From positions 1,054,001 through 1,118,000 of the forward strand of contig NC_018227.2 of the NCBI RefSeq assembly GCF_000304355.2: a stretch of DNA of 64,000 nucleotides, given 5' to 3'. The stretch is from Methanoculleus bourgensis MS2. GTDB taxonomy: Archaea > Halobacteriota > Methanomicrobia > Methanomicrobiales > Methanoculleaceae. This document shows, piece after piece, positions 1 to 8,338 of this stretch. The translations under genes and the position numbers were made by a program. The notes under the pieces are model-generated. The model saw only the letters and a program-made list of their open reading frames with translations. It ran no database searches and was not told the origin of the DNA. How positions within the stretch are numbered: position 1 is the first letter of the stretch; each line of letters starts with the position of its first letter.

Positions 1-606
1 GTGCTCCCGAAGGGGGGTTTCCTTCTTGACCTCGGGTGCGGGACAGGGCTCTTTGTGGAGCGGTATATCCAGGAAGGCGGCCGGGCGGTCGGCCTCGACA
101 TCAGCCCGGGGATGGTGCGGCACGGGCGGCAGCGCTGCCCGGAGAGCGGGTTCTGCGTCGGGACCGCCGACGTCCTCCCGTTCCGGGATGGGACCTTCGA
201 CGCCCTCGCAAGCCTGCTCGCCTTCAGCTACGTCCCGGATCCCGAGGCGATGCTCGAAGAGTCGTACCGGGTCTTAAAGCCCGGCGGCCGGATCGCGATC
301 TGCACCCTCTCGCGGACGGTCTTTACGAGCATCGTCCCTGTCATCTACCAGGTGGGGGAGAAGGTCGGCCTGAAGAAGGTGGGCGTGGGAGACTTTAACG
401 AGCGCTACTACACAAACGGTGAGATCGCGTGTCTCCTCGAGGATGCCGGGTTCGCTGATATCTCGGTCGGCCGGTGCTCGTTTGCGCACTTAAACCTCGC
501 TGACCCGGTCTTTTCACTTGCCCGGAAGGTGGAACCCTTCATCGAGGAGAAACTGCCGTACCTGGCCTACAACGTCTGCGCGGGTGGGAAGAAACCGGAA
601 GGTTAA
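1..606 (+). CDS. Class I SAM-dependent methyltransferase (5'-partial)
   Basis: The product is a Rossmann-type methyltransferase. The glycine-rich SAM-binding loop DLGCGTG lies at residues 10-16, the acidic end of strand beta-2 (GLDIS) follows near residue 33, and a post-I motif (PFRDGTFDALASLLAFSYVPDP) and the VLKPGGR motif near residue 92 complete the UbiE/Methyltransf_11 pattern. The reading frame is open from base 1, so the GTG there is probably internal and the N terminus lies upstream of the window. The substrate cannot be told from sequence; small-molecule or quinone-like substrates are usual for this fold. It is followed by 230 bp without a gene. Confidence 0.85.
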   Translation: MLPKGGFLLDLGCGTGLFVERYIQEGGRAVGLDISPGMVRHGRQRCPESGFCVGTADVLPFRDGTFDALASLLAFSYVPDPEAMLEESYRVLKPGGRIAICTLSRTVFTSIVPVIYQVGEKVGLKKVGVGDFNERYYTNGEIACLLEDAGFADISVGRCSFAHLNLADPVFSLARKVEPFIEEKLPYLAYNVCAGGKKPEG

Positions 607-836
607 GAGGGGCAGATTTACCCCGGGTCAGGTCCGCAGGAGGCAGGGGTCGCTATCCACTTTGACCGGCGCAGGGTGGGGCCGTAGAGCGGTTATGCCC
701 TGTCCTCGCGGCAGATCGCGCCTCCACTTCTTGACCGGGCGGTCACGGTCGTTAGGTACCGCCCACATGGGGTGGCTTCGTTTTTACGGAGACGATAACA
801 GAACCGTTATATCCTGTCTTTCCGAACAACTCTCTC

Positions 837-1379
837 ATGGAGCCGGTCGATATCGTCCTGACGAAGGATACGTTTGAGGTCCTTGCATCCGAGACCCGGC
901 TCGATATTTTAAAGACCTTGTCCACACGCAGGATGACGGTCACAGAGCTCGCAGACACCCTTGACCTCGCAAAGTCCACGGTCCATCACCACCTGCAGAG
1001 ACTGGCCGACGCCGGTCTTGTCGCTGCCGATGACGACGGGCGCGCCTGGGTGTACTACGCGCTCACGCAGGAGGGGCAGGGCCTCCTGCAGCCGCACGAC
1101 GGCACCCGGATCAGGGTCCTCCTGGCTGCAGGACTGGCAAGCCTCGTCGGAGGGGTCTGTGCCGTCGTGGCCTTCCTGACCGCGCCGGTCCGGGAAGGGC
1201 CGGTATCCCCGCGGCCGGGAGGGGGAGGCCTCCCGGTCCCGGCGGGGCCTCCCGTGGAACTGCTCGTTGCCGGGATCGCGCTCGCGGTGATCGGGGGGAT
1301 CCTGGTGGCGTATGCCTGCATCCGGTGGCGGAACAGGCGTGCGACGGAGGACTTCTGTGCCGGTGAGGAAGTTACGTGA
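837..1379 (+). CDS. ArsR-type winged-helix regulator with two C-terminal membrane segments
   Basis: The N-terminal ~80 residues form a winged helix-turn-helix of the ArsR/HTH_20 type: SETRLDILKTL, then a recognition helix in LAKSTVHHHLQRLADAGLV and a wing ending WVYYALT. Two hydrophobic stretches follow, at about residues 94-114 and 140-162, separated by a Gly/Pro-rich linker. The protein is therefore a DNA-binding domain tethered to the membrane, a layout common in methanogens. The ligand is unknown. A TATA-like ttatatcc stands about 30 bp upstream of the ATG, so a short leader or leaderless mRNA is likely. It appears monocistronic. Confidence 0.75.
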   Translation: MEPVDIVLTKDTFEVLASETRLDILKTLSTRRMTVTELADTLDLAKSTVHHHLQRLADAGLVAADDDGRAWVYYALTQEGQGLLQPHDGTRIRVLLAAGLASLVGGVCAVVAFLTAPVREGPVSPRPGGGGLPVPAGPPVELLVAGIALAVIGGILVAYACIRWRNRRATEDFCAGEEVT

Positions 1380-1514
1380 CCGATATATAGTTTTTGAACC
1401 CGTTCGACCGGGATCGAACGCTTTCGCCGGTATTATCGTCTTTCTGCGAGAGAGAATCCATGTGGATGCCCGGGGGAGACCCGGCCTTTTCCCCGATGCG
1501 ATCCACGGGAGAGA

Positions 1515-2801
1515 ATGATGAAAAGACTATTGATATTCTCCGGAATAAGCATCCTGGCTCTGGCGCTCATTCTTGTAGGACTGACCGCCGCCGGCACCGC
1601 ACCTCAGACCACGACTTCAATCTCCGGTGAACCCGTTGCCGGGGATGCCCATCCCAATACGCTGGACGGCGCCGGCAACGTGGCGGCCGGGAATAACCGG
1701 TTCGCGTTCGACCTCTACCGGCGCCTCGCGACCGACCCGGCGTACGCGGGAGGCAACCTCTTCTTCTCGCCCTACAGCATCTCGTCGGCTCTCGCGATCA
1801 CCTATGAGGGCGCCCGCGGCACGACCGCAGATGAGATTGGGGCGGTGCTGCACCTCCCGGCAAACGATACCCTCCGGCGGGAGGGATTCGCTGCCCTCAA
1901 TGCCGCCCTGAACCGCGGGAGCGGTAACTACACTCTCCGCACCGCAAACGCTCTCTGGGCTGAAGAAACCTACTCGTTCCTCCCTGACTACATCGACGTG
2001 GCCGCTCGCTGGTATGGGGCAAACGTCACAAATCTCGATTTCATCGAGAACCCCGAGGGATCGCGGGAGACGATCAACCGATGGGTGGAGGAGCGGACCG
2101 AAGATCGGATCCGCGACCTCCTGCCGCCCAATTCAATCGATCCGCTGACCCGGCTCGTGATCACGAACGCGATCTACTTCAAAGGCACCTGGGCGAAGCA
2201 GTTCGATGCGAACGAGACGCGGGAGGAGGAGTTCCGGGTCGGACCGAACGAGATGGTGCTCGCTCCGATGATGCACGGGGATGCCGCCTATCCGTATGCA
2301 GAGACCGAGACCCTCCAGGTGCTCGAGATGCCGTACGCGCACGGGAACGGAACGGAACTCGCGATGCTCGTCCTTCTGCCGAAGGAAGACAGCCTGACGG
2401 CTGCGGAGGAGGCCCTGGACGCCGAGAGGCTTGCCGGCCTGCGGGAGTCCCTGATCGCGCAGAACGTCAGGATCTCCTTCCCGAAGTTCACGTTTGATGT
2501 GGGCTACAGCCTCCCCCCGGCTCTTGCGGCGATGGGGATGCCGACGGCGTTTGCCGATGATGCCGCCGACCTTTCGGGGATGGACGGGACGAAGGACCTT
2601 TTCATCACCGGAGTCTTCCATAAGGCGTTCATCGACGTGAACGAGGAGGGCACCGAGGCCGCGGCAGCGACCGGAGTCATAGCCGGGAGAGGTGTCACAC
2701 CCGTCTTCCGGGCCGATCACCCGTTCGTCTTCCTCATCGTCGAGAAGGACTCCGGCGCGATTCTCTTCATGGGGAGGGTCGTCAACCCCGAAAGCCCGTG
2801 A
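1515..2801 (+). CDS. Secreted serpin (protease inhibitor, family I4)
   Basis: A 428-residue serpin. A signal peptide covers about residues 1-27 (MMKRLLIF, then a Leu/Ile/Ala-rich core), followed by a short low-complexity linker. The serpin fold starts near residue 57 (NNRFAFDLYRRL), with the typical FFSPYSISSALAITYEGARG and the VITNAIYFKGTW breach motif. The reactive-centre hinge EEGTEAAAATGV has small residues at P15-P9, which marks an inhibitory serpin. Aligning the C-terminal part (HPFVFLI..FMGRVVNP) places Arg or the next Gly of AGRGV at P1, so a trypsin-like target is plausible; this is inference. Two ATGs are adjacent (1515 and 1518). It probably protects surface proteins from foreign proteases. 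Confidence 0.92.
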   Translation: MMKRLLIFSGISILALALILVGLTAAGTAPQTTTSISGEPVAGDAHPNTLDGAGNVAAGNNRFAFDLYRRLATDPAYAGGNLFFSPYSISSALAITYEGARGTTADEIGAVLHLPANDTLRREGFAALNAALNRGSGNYTLRTANALWAEETYSFLPDYIDVAARWYGANVTNLDFIENPEGSRETINRWVEERTEDRIRDLLPPNSIDPLTRLVITNAIYFKGTWAKQFDANETREEEFRVGPNEMVLAPMMHGDAAYPYAETETLQVLEMPYAHGNGTELAMLVLLPKEDSLTAAEEALDAERLAGLRESLIAQNVRISFPKFTFDVGYSLPPALAAMGMPTAFADDAADLSGMDGTKDLFITGVFHKAFIDVNEEGTEAAAATGVIAGRGVTPVFRADHPFVFLIVEKDSGAILFMGRVVNPESP

Positions 2802-3107
2802 AGGGGGGCTGCTCTCTCCCCCTTCTGTCGGCAACAGATGTCAGGCGGCAGGGTGCCCTTCCATCCGCAGTCTCGATGCCTGCCACAATCACCCACAGGA
2901 TTCCCTGGAGGTGCGGTCAGCCACCCGGGCCTACCTCCAGGGAGAGTCTTTAAGCCGGGATAGCTGACGACAGCATTGTCATGCCCAAATGCACCGTTGA
3001 TGAAACCGAGGAGGTAAAACATGATTCCGTCTGGATGTGGCAACCATGTCACCATCAAACTTATCTCTTGAAAACCCAATATCCCAACTACGCAGGGGTG
3101 TAATGTC
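2802..3107. repeat. Intergenic region with a 10-bp inverted repeat hairpin (2903-2942)
   Basis: No gene is seen between the serpin and hicB. CCCTGGAGGT at 2903-2912 and ACCTCCAGGG at 2933-2942 form a perfect 10-bp inverted repeat with a 20-nt loop. No T-run follows directly, so it may be a structural terminator for the serpin mRNA or an operator; neither can be decided. Confidence 0.5.
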
Positions 3108-3383
3108 ATGCAGGTCACATTTGAAGTAACCTATGCCGATGGATGGTGGAGCGCCAGCGCACATGCACCTGGAAATGCCATCTATACCCAGGGTAAAAGC
3201 ATCGGGGAACTCATCGACAATATCCTGGAAGCAACGTCACTCCATTATACGGAAGAACTCGAAGCGGGAGAGCAGATTACCATTGTAACCAGATACAGAT
3301 CAGAAACCCGCGAACAGGAACGCCACACCCCACCAAATTTCGAATACAAGGTCGATATCATTGCAGCGACGTCCGGTTGTTAG
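3108..3383 (+). CDS. hicB: HicB-like antitoxin
   Basis: A 91-residue protein. The partial RNase-H-like fold of HicB is recognisable: a first strand MQVTFEVTYADGWWSASAHAPGNAIYTQGKSIGELIDNILEATSLHY, where the YTQGKS..ELIDNILEA segment corresponds to the family's TxGxTxEEAxxNxxEA. HicB binds and blocks the mRNA-cleaving toxin HicA and represses its own operon. The order is hicB then hicA, with the hicA remnant overlapping its 3' end. Because hicA is frameshifted, hicB is probably an orphan now. The ATG at 3108 lies in ATGTCATGC, so the first ATG (3103) is out of frame. Confidence 0.7.
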   Translation: MQVTFEVTYADGWWSASAHAPGNAIYTQGKSIGELIDNILEATSLHYTEELEAGEQITIVTRYRSETREQERHTPPNFEYKVDIIAATSGC

Positions 3384-3563
3384 TGGATTCGAGGTGACCA
3401 AAGTCCTTGAAAAACTCGGTTTTCTTTTCTCCGGCAGGCCGGAAGTCATGTCCAACTGCGGAAAGTCGTTGAAGATAAACGACTCCGGGTTACCGTACCC
3501 CTTCACGACGAACTTGCCATAGCTACACTCAACACAATCGTCACCGACGTTCTCGGAATTTGA
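3361..3563 (+). pseudogene. hicA: HicA-like toxin, frameshifted
   Basis: Frame 1 from about 3361 reads PVVSGFEVTKVLEKLGF, the standard N terminus of HicA. The rest, RQAGSHVQLRKV..RVTVPLHDELAIATLNTIV, continues in another frame from 3432 to a TGA at 3561. The two halves join with one base lost near 3430. The catalytic GSH (His) is kept but not in frame with the start. It overlaps the 3' end of hicB, as in an operon. It is a dead or sequencing-shifted toxin gene. Confidence 0.7.
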
Positions 3564-3637
3564 GGGTATGACAAAAGAACAGGTTTACGATCTCTTACGA
3601 TAACCCTCTTCTCGCGATAACAAATACCCCCTCCGAT

Positions 3638-3891
3638 CTAGTGCCGAGTCAACAATCAAACGTCGGGCAGGGGCGACCTCCCGCATGCGACGTTGGTACT
3701 CTCTGTTACCGCACTGCCTCACGCGAAGACGCGAAGGCCGCGAAGGGGCGTTGCAGGGGATAATACCGAACTTCGCGGCCTCCCGCGTGCTTCCGCGTGA
3801 GGTCATCGTCGTTGCATCTCACGCATCAAAATCTTCAGAATAACGTGACACGATGCATTATTGCGACAATTCGTCGTTGACTTGGCACTAG
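3638..3891. mobile_element. Second-family MITE, TIR TGCCRAGTCAAC, bounded by CTAG
   Basis: A ~250-bp non-coding element. It opens with CTAG-TGCCGAGTCAAC (3638-) and closes with GTTGACTTGGCA-CTAG (-3891), giving imperfect terminal inverted repeats of about 12-15 bp. Inside is a GC-rich hairpin built of CGCGAAG words (TCACGCGAAGACGCGAAG .. CTTCCGCGTGA). The ends differ from the main MITE family, but the CTAG boundary and the hairpin core are shared. It is the first of five elements standing end to end. Confidence 0.7.
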
Positions 3892-4062
3892 TGGAGCATT
3901 TCACCTTACTTTGAGAGTGTGTGGGAGTGATCGCCGGTCTCACGCGAAGGCGCGAAGAGCGCGAAGGGGACCATATCGTCCAGCAACCGAACTTCGCGTC
4001 CTTCGCGCACTTCTGCGTGACGCAACAATCACATGGAAATATTAGGTGCAATAGTCCACTAG
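3888..4062. mobile_element. CTAG-MITE copy A (tandem array)
   Basis: Ends TGGAGCATTTCACCTTA and (inverted) TAGGTGCAATAGTCCA flanked by CTAG on both sides. The core hairpin is TCACGCGAAGGCGCGAAG .. CTTCTGCGTGA. It shares CTAG 3888-3891 with the element before and CTAG 4059-4062 with copy B. It is almost identical to copy C, so one was probably copied from the other. Confidence 0.85.
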
Positions 4063-4230
4063 TGGACCATTTCACCTTACTTTGAGAGTGTGTGGGAGTG
4101 ATCGCCACCTCACGCGAAGACGCGAAGAACGCGAAGGGGACTCTGCCGCCCAGCAACCGAACTTCGCGGCTTCGCGCCCTTCGCGTGAGATGGTATTGCA
4201 TGGACAATATTAGATGAAATGATACACTAG
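4059..4230. mobile_element. CTAG-MITE copy B (tandem array)
   Basis: Ends TGGACCATTTCACCTTA and TAGATGAAATGATACA, bounded by CTAG. The core hairpin CTCACGCGAAGACGCGAAG .. CCTTCGCGTGAG is close to the copies at 27181 and 53549. Confidence 0.85.
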
Positions 4231-4401
4231 TGGAGCATTTCACCTTACCTTGAGGGTGTGTGGGAGTGATCGCCGGTCTCACGCGAAGGCGCGAAGAGCG
4301 CGAAGGGGACCATATCGTCCAGCAACCGAACTTCGCGTCCTTCGCGCACTTCTGCGTGACGCAACAATCACATGGAAATATTAGGTGCAATAGTCCACTA
4401 G
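4227..4401. mobile_element. CTAG-MITE copy C (tandem array)
   Basis: Same organisation as copy A with only a few substitutions near the left end (ACCTTGAGGGTG instead of ACTTTGAGAGTG). CTAG joints lie at 4227-4230 and 4398-4401. Confidence 0.85.
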
Positions 4402-4556
4402 TGGACCATTTCACCTTATGTTGCGGGTCCTGATGCAGATCGCCACCGCACGCGGAAGCACGCGTGAGAGCGCGAAGGATCCCAGTTGGGAGGAGATATA
4501 CGGACTTCGAGTGAGGCGGTATCGCATGGACAATATTAGATGCAATGCTCTACTAG
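4398..4556. mobile_element. CTAG-MITE copy D (tandem array, partly decayed)
   Basis: The left end TGGACCATTTCACCTTATG and right end CAATATTAGATGCAATGCTC are kept, followed by CTAG at 4553-4556. The core hairpin has lost much of its symmetry. It ends 17 bp from the stop codon of the convergent AIR-synthase-like gene. Confidence 0.75.
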
Positions 4557-4572
4557 AATACACCCGATTTTC

Positions 4573-5901
4573 TCACGAAGAGCGGAGCCGGGAGAGGATC
4601 CGCTCTTTCTTCGCAAGCGCCGCTTCCGCCGCCCGCTCGACTCCCGCTTTCATCTCCTCAAAATCCCTCTTGTCCCCGTCCACGACCTTCTTCACCGGGG
4701 TGTAGGCCGACTCCCTGAACCGGGGCGAGAAGTCACGGGTCTCGCCGTCGACCACGAGGACCGATTCAGCCGCTCCTTCCTCGACGTAGCCGATCTCTTT
4801 CATGGCGACGCCAGCCGACCCGACGACCCGCCGGATCTCGGGCGCAACCTCAGGCGGCGCGACGACCAGGAGGGCGTCGAGAGAGACGCCGAGGTAGTCG
4901 ATCTCGAGGGCATCGAGCATGGCAAGGACCTTCGGCTGCACGAGCGTGCGGAGTTCGTCCTCCTCGACGACGATCCGGCAGTTCGCGGTCTCTGCCATCT
5001 CGTAGGCATCGCCCCGGAGCCCACCATTCGTGACATCGGTCATGGCGTGGATACCGGGGAGGACGCTGCTTGCGAGGAGCGCCTCACAGGCTTTCAGGAA
5101 GTGGAGGTTGATCGTCTCGTCGACGACTTCCGGGAACCCGGAGTAGATCGCGGCGGTGGCGATCGTCCCGCCGCCGGCGCCTTCGGTCATGAGGAGGACG
5201 TCGCCGGGCTGGATCGCTTTCCGGGCGGTGAGGTGCCGGGCGACGCCGACGGCCCCGACACACCCGGTCATCCGGGAGCCGAGCACCATGTCCCCGCCGA
5301 TGCGCAGCGTAGAGCCCGTGACGAGCGGGACGCCCATGGCCTCACCGACGGCGGTGACGCCCGCCGTGTAGTCGAATATCTTCGCGACGTCGCCGTCGTC
5401 GGCAACGTGGATATCTGAGAGGAGTGCGACGGGTTTTGCGCCCATCACGTAGACATCCCTGAGCGTCGCCCGGGTGACGTGGAACCCGGCGAGGAAGGGG
5501 AAGTCGGAGAGACGGGAGTGCATCCCATCGACGGTGGTGATGATATAGTCCCCTCCGGCACAGACGGCCCCGGCATCGTCCATCTCGTCGACGCCGACCG
5601 TGGCCGACGTCCGGCCGATGATGCGGGCGAGCTGCCGGTGGGCAAAGAAGTCCCCGGCGCCCCGTGAGCCGACCCCGAACTCACCCATGCTCGAGCCTGC
5701 AGGCTCGAAGGTGAAGAGGTCACCGGTAAGCCCGGTCGAGTTCTTCGCCTCGGTAAGGACTGCTCTCGCGAATGCTTCGGCGTATGCCGGGGGTATGCGG
5801 TCGCGCTTGATCGTGAGGATATCCCGGGAAAGAAGGCGCACGATATCGTCGTCGGGGGTGCCGGCGGCGAGGTGCCGGCGGCTGATCTCTTCTACATCCA
5901 T
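4573..5901 (-). CDS. AIR synthase-related protein (HypE/PurM superfamily)
   Basis: A 442-residue member of the PurM/HypE/SelD ATP-binding superfamily. The N-terminal half carries a nucleotide/metal-binding segment [32 protein letters not shown] and the loop [28 protein letters not shown]. The C-terminal half has the [16 protein letters not shown] glycine-rich stretch and the [16 protein letters not shown]-type motif (here [14 protein letters not shown]) seen in HypE. It is longer than HypE (about 330) because of N- and C-terminal additions; the C terminus is a charged helix. It may be one of the archaeal HypE-like proteins of unknown substrate. It is divergent from thiD with 80 bp between, so they may share a promoter region. 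Confidence 0.75.
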   Translation of the reverse strand: MDVEEISRRHLAAGTPDDDIVRLLSRDILTIKRDRIPPAYAEAFARAVLTEAKNSTGLTGDLFTFEPAGSSMGEFGVGSRGAGDFFAHRQLARIIGRTSATVGVDEMDDAGAVCAGGDYIITTVDGMHSRLSDFPFLAGFHVTRATLRDVYVMGAKPVALLSDIHVADDGDVAKIFDYTAGVTAVGEAMGVPLVTGSTLRIGGDMVLGSRMTGCVGAVGVARHLTARKAIQPGDVLLMTEGAGGGTIATAAIYSGFPEVVDETINLHFLKACEALLASSVLPGIHAMTDVTNGGLRGDAYEMAETANCRIVVEEDELRTLVQPKVLAMLDALEIDYLGVSLDALLVVAPPEVAPEIRRVVGSAGVAMKEIGYVEEGAAESVLVVDGETRDFSPRFRESAYTPVKKVVDGDKRDFEEMKAGVERAAEAALAKKERILSRLRSS

Positions 5902-5981
5902 TGTAAATAGTGGTCGGTGCGGAACCAGATAAAAGGTGTTCTCTGCAAAGGTTCAAGCAGATCCGCGGCAAACGGTAGAGG

Positions 5982-6782
5982 ATGACGGGTGCGCAGATGG
6001 TCTCCGCCTGCTCCATCGCCGGTTCCGACTCGGGGGGAGGGGCGGGCATCCAGGCAGACGTAAAGACGTTTACAGCGCTTGAGGTCTTCGGGCTGACGGT
6101 CATAACCGCGGTCACGGCCCAGAACACCCGTGAGGTGCGGGGGACCTGGATGCTCCCCCCGGAGGCGGTGCGGACCCAGATCGAGACGGTTGCCGACGAG
6201 TTTGCTATTGGGGCGTGGAAGACCGGGATGCTCGGGAACGCCGCAAACGTCCGTGCTGTCGCTGAGGCCCTGCCCGACGGGGCGATGCTCGTGATCGACC
6301 CGGTGATGGTATCGACGTCCGGTCACCGGCTGCTCGATGAGGACGCCATCGCGGATCTTGTGGGACTCCTCATCCCCAGGGCGGGGGTCGTCACCCCAAA
6401 CCTCCCCGAGGCTGAGGTGCTTGCCGGGATGCGGGTCAGAACCCATGACGATATGGCCGAAGCGGGCCGGCGGATCCTCGACCTCGGTGCCGGGGCGGTG
6501 GTGGTGAAGGGGGGCCACCTCACCGGTGATGCGGCGATCGATGTTCTGGTCGACCGCGACGGGACGGCGGAGGTCTCAGGGAGGCGCTACCCCTACTCGG
6601 TGCACGGGTCGGGGTGCTGCTTCTCGGCGGCGCTCGCCGCATACCTTGCCCGGGGAATGGATGCGCGGGGGGCGTTCGCCGCGGCCCGGGAGTTTATCGA
6701 TACTGCCATTGAGCGAGCAGTGGGAGGTCCCGGGACACTCAGGATCGTGAATCCCGGGGGAACGAACGTTCGCTGGCGCTGA
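5982..6782 (+). CDS. thiD: Hydroxymethylpyrimidine/phosphomethylpyrimidine kinase
   Basis: A 266-residue ThiD. It phosphorylates HMP and HMP-P in thiamine synthesis. Visible motifs are the N-terminal [19 protein letters not shown] substrate loop, [10 protein letters not shown], the KTGML of the HMP site, [33 protein letters not shown], and the ribokinase-type anion hole [15 protein letters not shown]. In this last motif Cys stands where the catalytic base is found in the family (GTGCTLSAA), as expected for ThiD. There is no C-terminal ThiN fusion, unlike many archaeal ThiD proteins. The start could also be the ATG at 5997. Confidence 0.92.
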   Translation: MTGAQMVSACSIAGSDSGGGAGIQADVKTFTALEVFGLTVITAVTAQNTREVRGTWMLPPEAVRTQIETVADEFAIGAWKTGMLGNAANVRAVAEALPDGAMLVIDPVMVSTSGHRLLDEDAIADLVGLLIPRAGVVTPNLPEAEVLAGMRVRTHDDMAEAGRRILDLGAGAVVVKGGHLTGDAAIDVLVDRDGTAEVSGRRYPYSVHGSGCCFSAALAAYLARGMDARGAFAAAREFIDTAIERAVGGPGTLRIVNPGGTNVRWR

Positions 6783-6928
6783 AAGGATATTTCATCAGTC
6801 TACCCAAATTCTTGTTATTATTTCTCGTTTTCCGGGGGGTCGTTAGACATTTATCACCCCGCATTTGTCCGACGAAATCAGGGTATGGCGATTGTTATCT
6901 GGTAGAAATTAGAAATACCGTTCCTTCG

Positions 6929-6937
6929 GTTTAAAAG
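6929..6937 (+). promoter_or_regulatory. Probable TATA box of the Lrp-type regulator gene
   Basis: GTTTAAAAG in an AT-rich stretch about 50 bp before the ATG at 6983. The preceding 200 bp after thiD has no ORF. Confidence 0.4.
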
Positions 6938-6982
6938 TAAATGCGGAATTTTAATAACTGACAACCTGTAAGTATTGTACAA

Positions 6983-7414
6983 ATGGATGAGATCGACGAT
7001 GCGATACTTCGGGAACTGCAGAGAGACGGAAGGATGTCTATGGCAGCGCTCGGCTCAATTGTGGGCATTGCACCGTCGACGGTATTCAAACGGATCGAGA
7101 AGCTGAAGAAAGCCGGTATCCTCGAGCGGTTCACGATCGTCATCAACCAGAAGTGTTTTGAGCATACTCTAGTCGCTTTTCTGAACATCAGGGTGGACCC
7201 TGATGAGAAGATGGAGGTCGAGGAGTTCATGCGGGACCTTCCCGGCATCCTCGAGGTCTACGAGGTGCTGGAGCCGGGCGACTTCTTCGCCAAGGTCCGG
7301 GTGCAGAACATCACCGAATTGAAGCGGAGCGTGCTTATGCCTCTCTCCAGCCTTCCGGGTGTGAAGGATATCCAGACGATCATATCGGTGAGGAAGATCA
7401 AGGAACGGAGTTAG
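6983..7414 (+). CDS. Lrp/AsnC-family transcription regulator
   Basis: A 143-residue protein with the classical Lrp layout. The N-terminal helix-turn-helix starts MDEIDDAILRELQRDGRMSMAALGSIVGIAPSTVFKRIEKLKKAGIL, and the C-terminal RAM/ligand domain runs from about residue 62 (VAFLNIRVDPDEKMEVEEFMRDLPGILEVYEVLEPGDFFAKVRVQN). The effector is not known. It is followed after 10 bp by a small membrane protein and then an unknown gene, so the three are probably cotranscribed. Confidence 0.88.
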   Translation: MDEIDDAILRELQRDGRMSMAALGSIVGIAPSTVFKRIEKLKKAGILERFTIVINQKCFEHTLVAFLNIRVDPDEKMEVEEFMRDLPGILEVYEVLEPGDFFAKVRVQNITELKRSVLMPLSSLPGVKDIQTIISVRKIKERS

Positions 7415-7424
7415 GTGGAACTGA

Positions 7425-7703
7425 ATGCAGATTGAGATCATGCAGCAGATGCTTGCGGTCGTGACGCTTCTTATGGGAGCGCTTCTCATCGCCATCATCT
7501 TCAACGCCTACCGGATTGTCAGGCAACAGACGCTGCTCCTCTTCATCTACGGGCTTTTCACACTGATCGTGGGGATCACGTTTGCGGACCTGGTGAGTAT
7601 CTTCACGCCTGATGAGTTTATCATCATCTGGTCGGCAGTCTTCTCCCGTATCGTGGTGATCCTCGGCCTCTGTGTGATGGCCTACGGTGTCCTGAGAGGG
7701 TGA
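7425..7703 (+). CDS. Small three-helix membrane protein
   Basis: 92 residues, almost entirely hydrophobic, with segments at about 8-30, 38-60 and 66-90 (for example LAVVTLLMGALLIAIIFNAYRIV and LLFIYGLFTLIVGITFADLVSIF). No family was recognised. It lies 10 bp after the Lrp gene and 1 bp before the next gene, so it belongs to the same operon and may be involved in sensing or transport. Confidence 0.6.
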   Translation: MQIEIMQQMLAVVTLLMGALLIAIIFNAYRIVRQQTLLLFIYGLFTLIVGITFADLVSIFTPDEFIIIWSAVFSRIVVILGLCVMAYGVLRG

Positions 7704-7704
7704 G

Positions 7705-8154
7705 ATGCGGACCGGTACCTCATTTGCCCGGGACTGGCAGCTGATCAAGGTCGCCCGGTCCCTGCGACGGCACGATGTCGCCGGACCGCTGGTGCGGGAG
7801 CTCCTTGCAGACGCCTCCCCGGCCCTCGTGGAGCAGGTCGCCGCGATCGCTGGAAGGCTCGGGGAGGAGGACGGGACAGCCCTCCTTGCCCGCAGTGAGG
7901 AGCGGTTCGACGCCGCGACCCTGATGGAGGGGCTCCTCCTGATGTGGGGGATTCCCTGCGAGTCAAAAGAGGTCGCCGGGGAGGGCATCACGATCACCCT
8001 CCAGGGTAACGAGGCGGCGACCAGGGAGGCCTTCGTGGACGAGCGGGTGGCTGCACCCTACCTCGCCGGTTACGCCCGGGCGCTCCAGCGGGACGCGGTC
8101 TTCAGGAACGGCCCCGGCGAGAGGATGGCGATCCGGTTCCCGCCCCGGGGATAG
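7705..8154 (+). CDS. Hypothetical soluble protein, third gene of the Lrp operon
   Basis: 149 residues, not recognised. The first half is helical and rich in Ala/Leu/Arg; the second half contains MEGLLLMWGIPCESKEVAGEGITITLQGNEAATREAFVDERVAAPYLAGYARAL, which resembles the small-ligand hydrocarbon-binding type proteins near methanogen regulators but without a clear match. The stop codon TAG (8152-8154) is directly followed by a decayed MITE end. Confidence 0.5.
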   Translation: MRTGTSFARDWQLIKVARSLRRHDVAGPLVRELLADASPALVEQVAAIAGRLGEEDGTALLARSEERFDAATLMEGLLLMWGIPCESKEVAGEGITITLQGNEAATREAFVDERVAAPYLAGYARALQRDAVFRNGPGERMAIRFPPRG

Positions 8155-8245
8155 TGGGCTGTTTCACCTTATTGTGCGGATCGCCACCCCACGCGGGAGA
8201 TCCGCGAAGGGGAAAGCAATCGCGTGGGCTTTGCGTGAGGCAACG
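8152..8245. mobile_element. Decayed CTAG-MITE remnant
   Basis: TAGTGGGCTGTTTCACCTTATTGTGCGGATCGCC matches the left MITE end, and a piece of the hairpin (CACGCGGGAGATCCGCGAAGGGG .. TTTGCGTGAGG) follows. The right terminal repeat is not recognisable. The element begins exactly at the stop codon of the preceding gene. Confidence 0.55.
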
Positions 8246-8338
8246 ATGCCCCTGGCTCCACTTCAGCGCTCTTATGCGAACGTTTATCCGGGAAAAGCCC
8301 GTTCGTTTAGCTGAAGCGTTTCACCACCGGAGGAGCCT

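Noticed and set aside
3888-4556. Regular ~170-bp repeats that could be taken for a CRISPR-like array
   Set aside because: Units have terminal inverted repeats, CTAG joints and conserved cores, no unique spacers; single copies interrupt genes elsewhere. They are MITEs.
4540-5418. 292-codon plus-strand frame
   Set aside because: Antisense of the AIR-synthase-like gene; starts inside a MITE.
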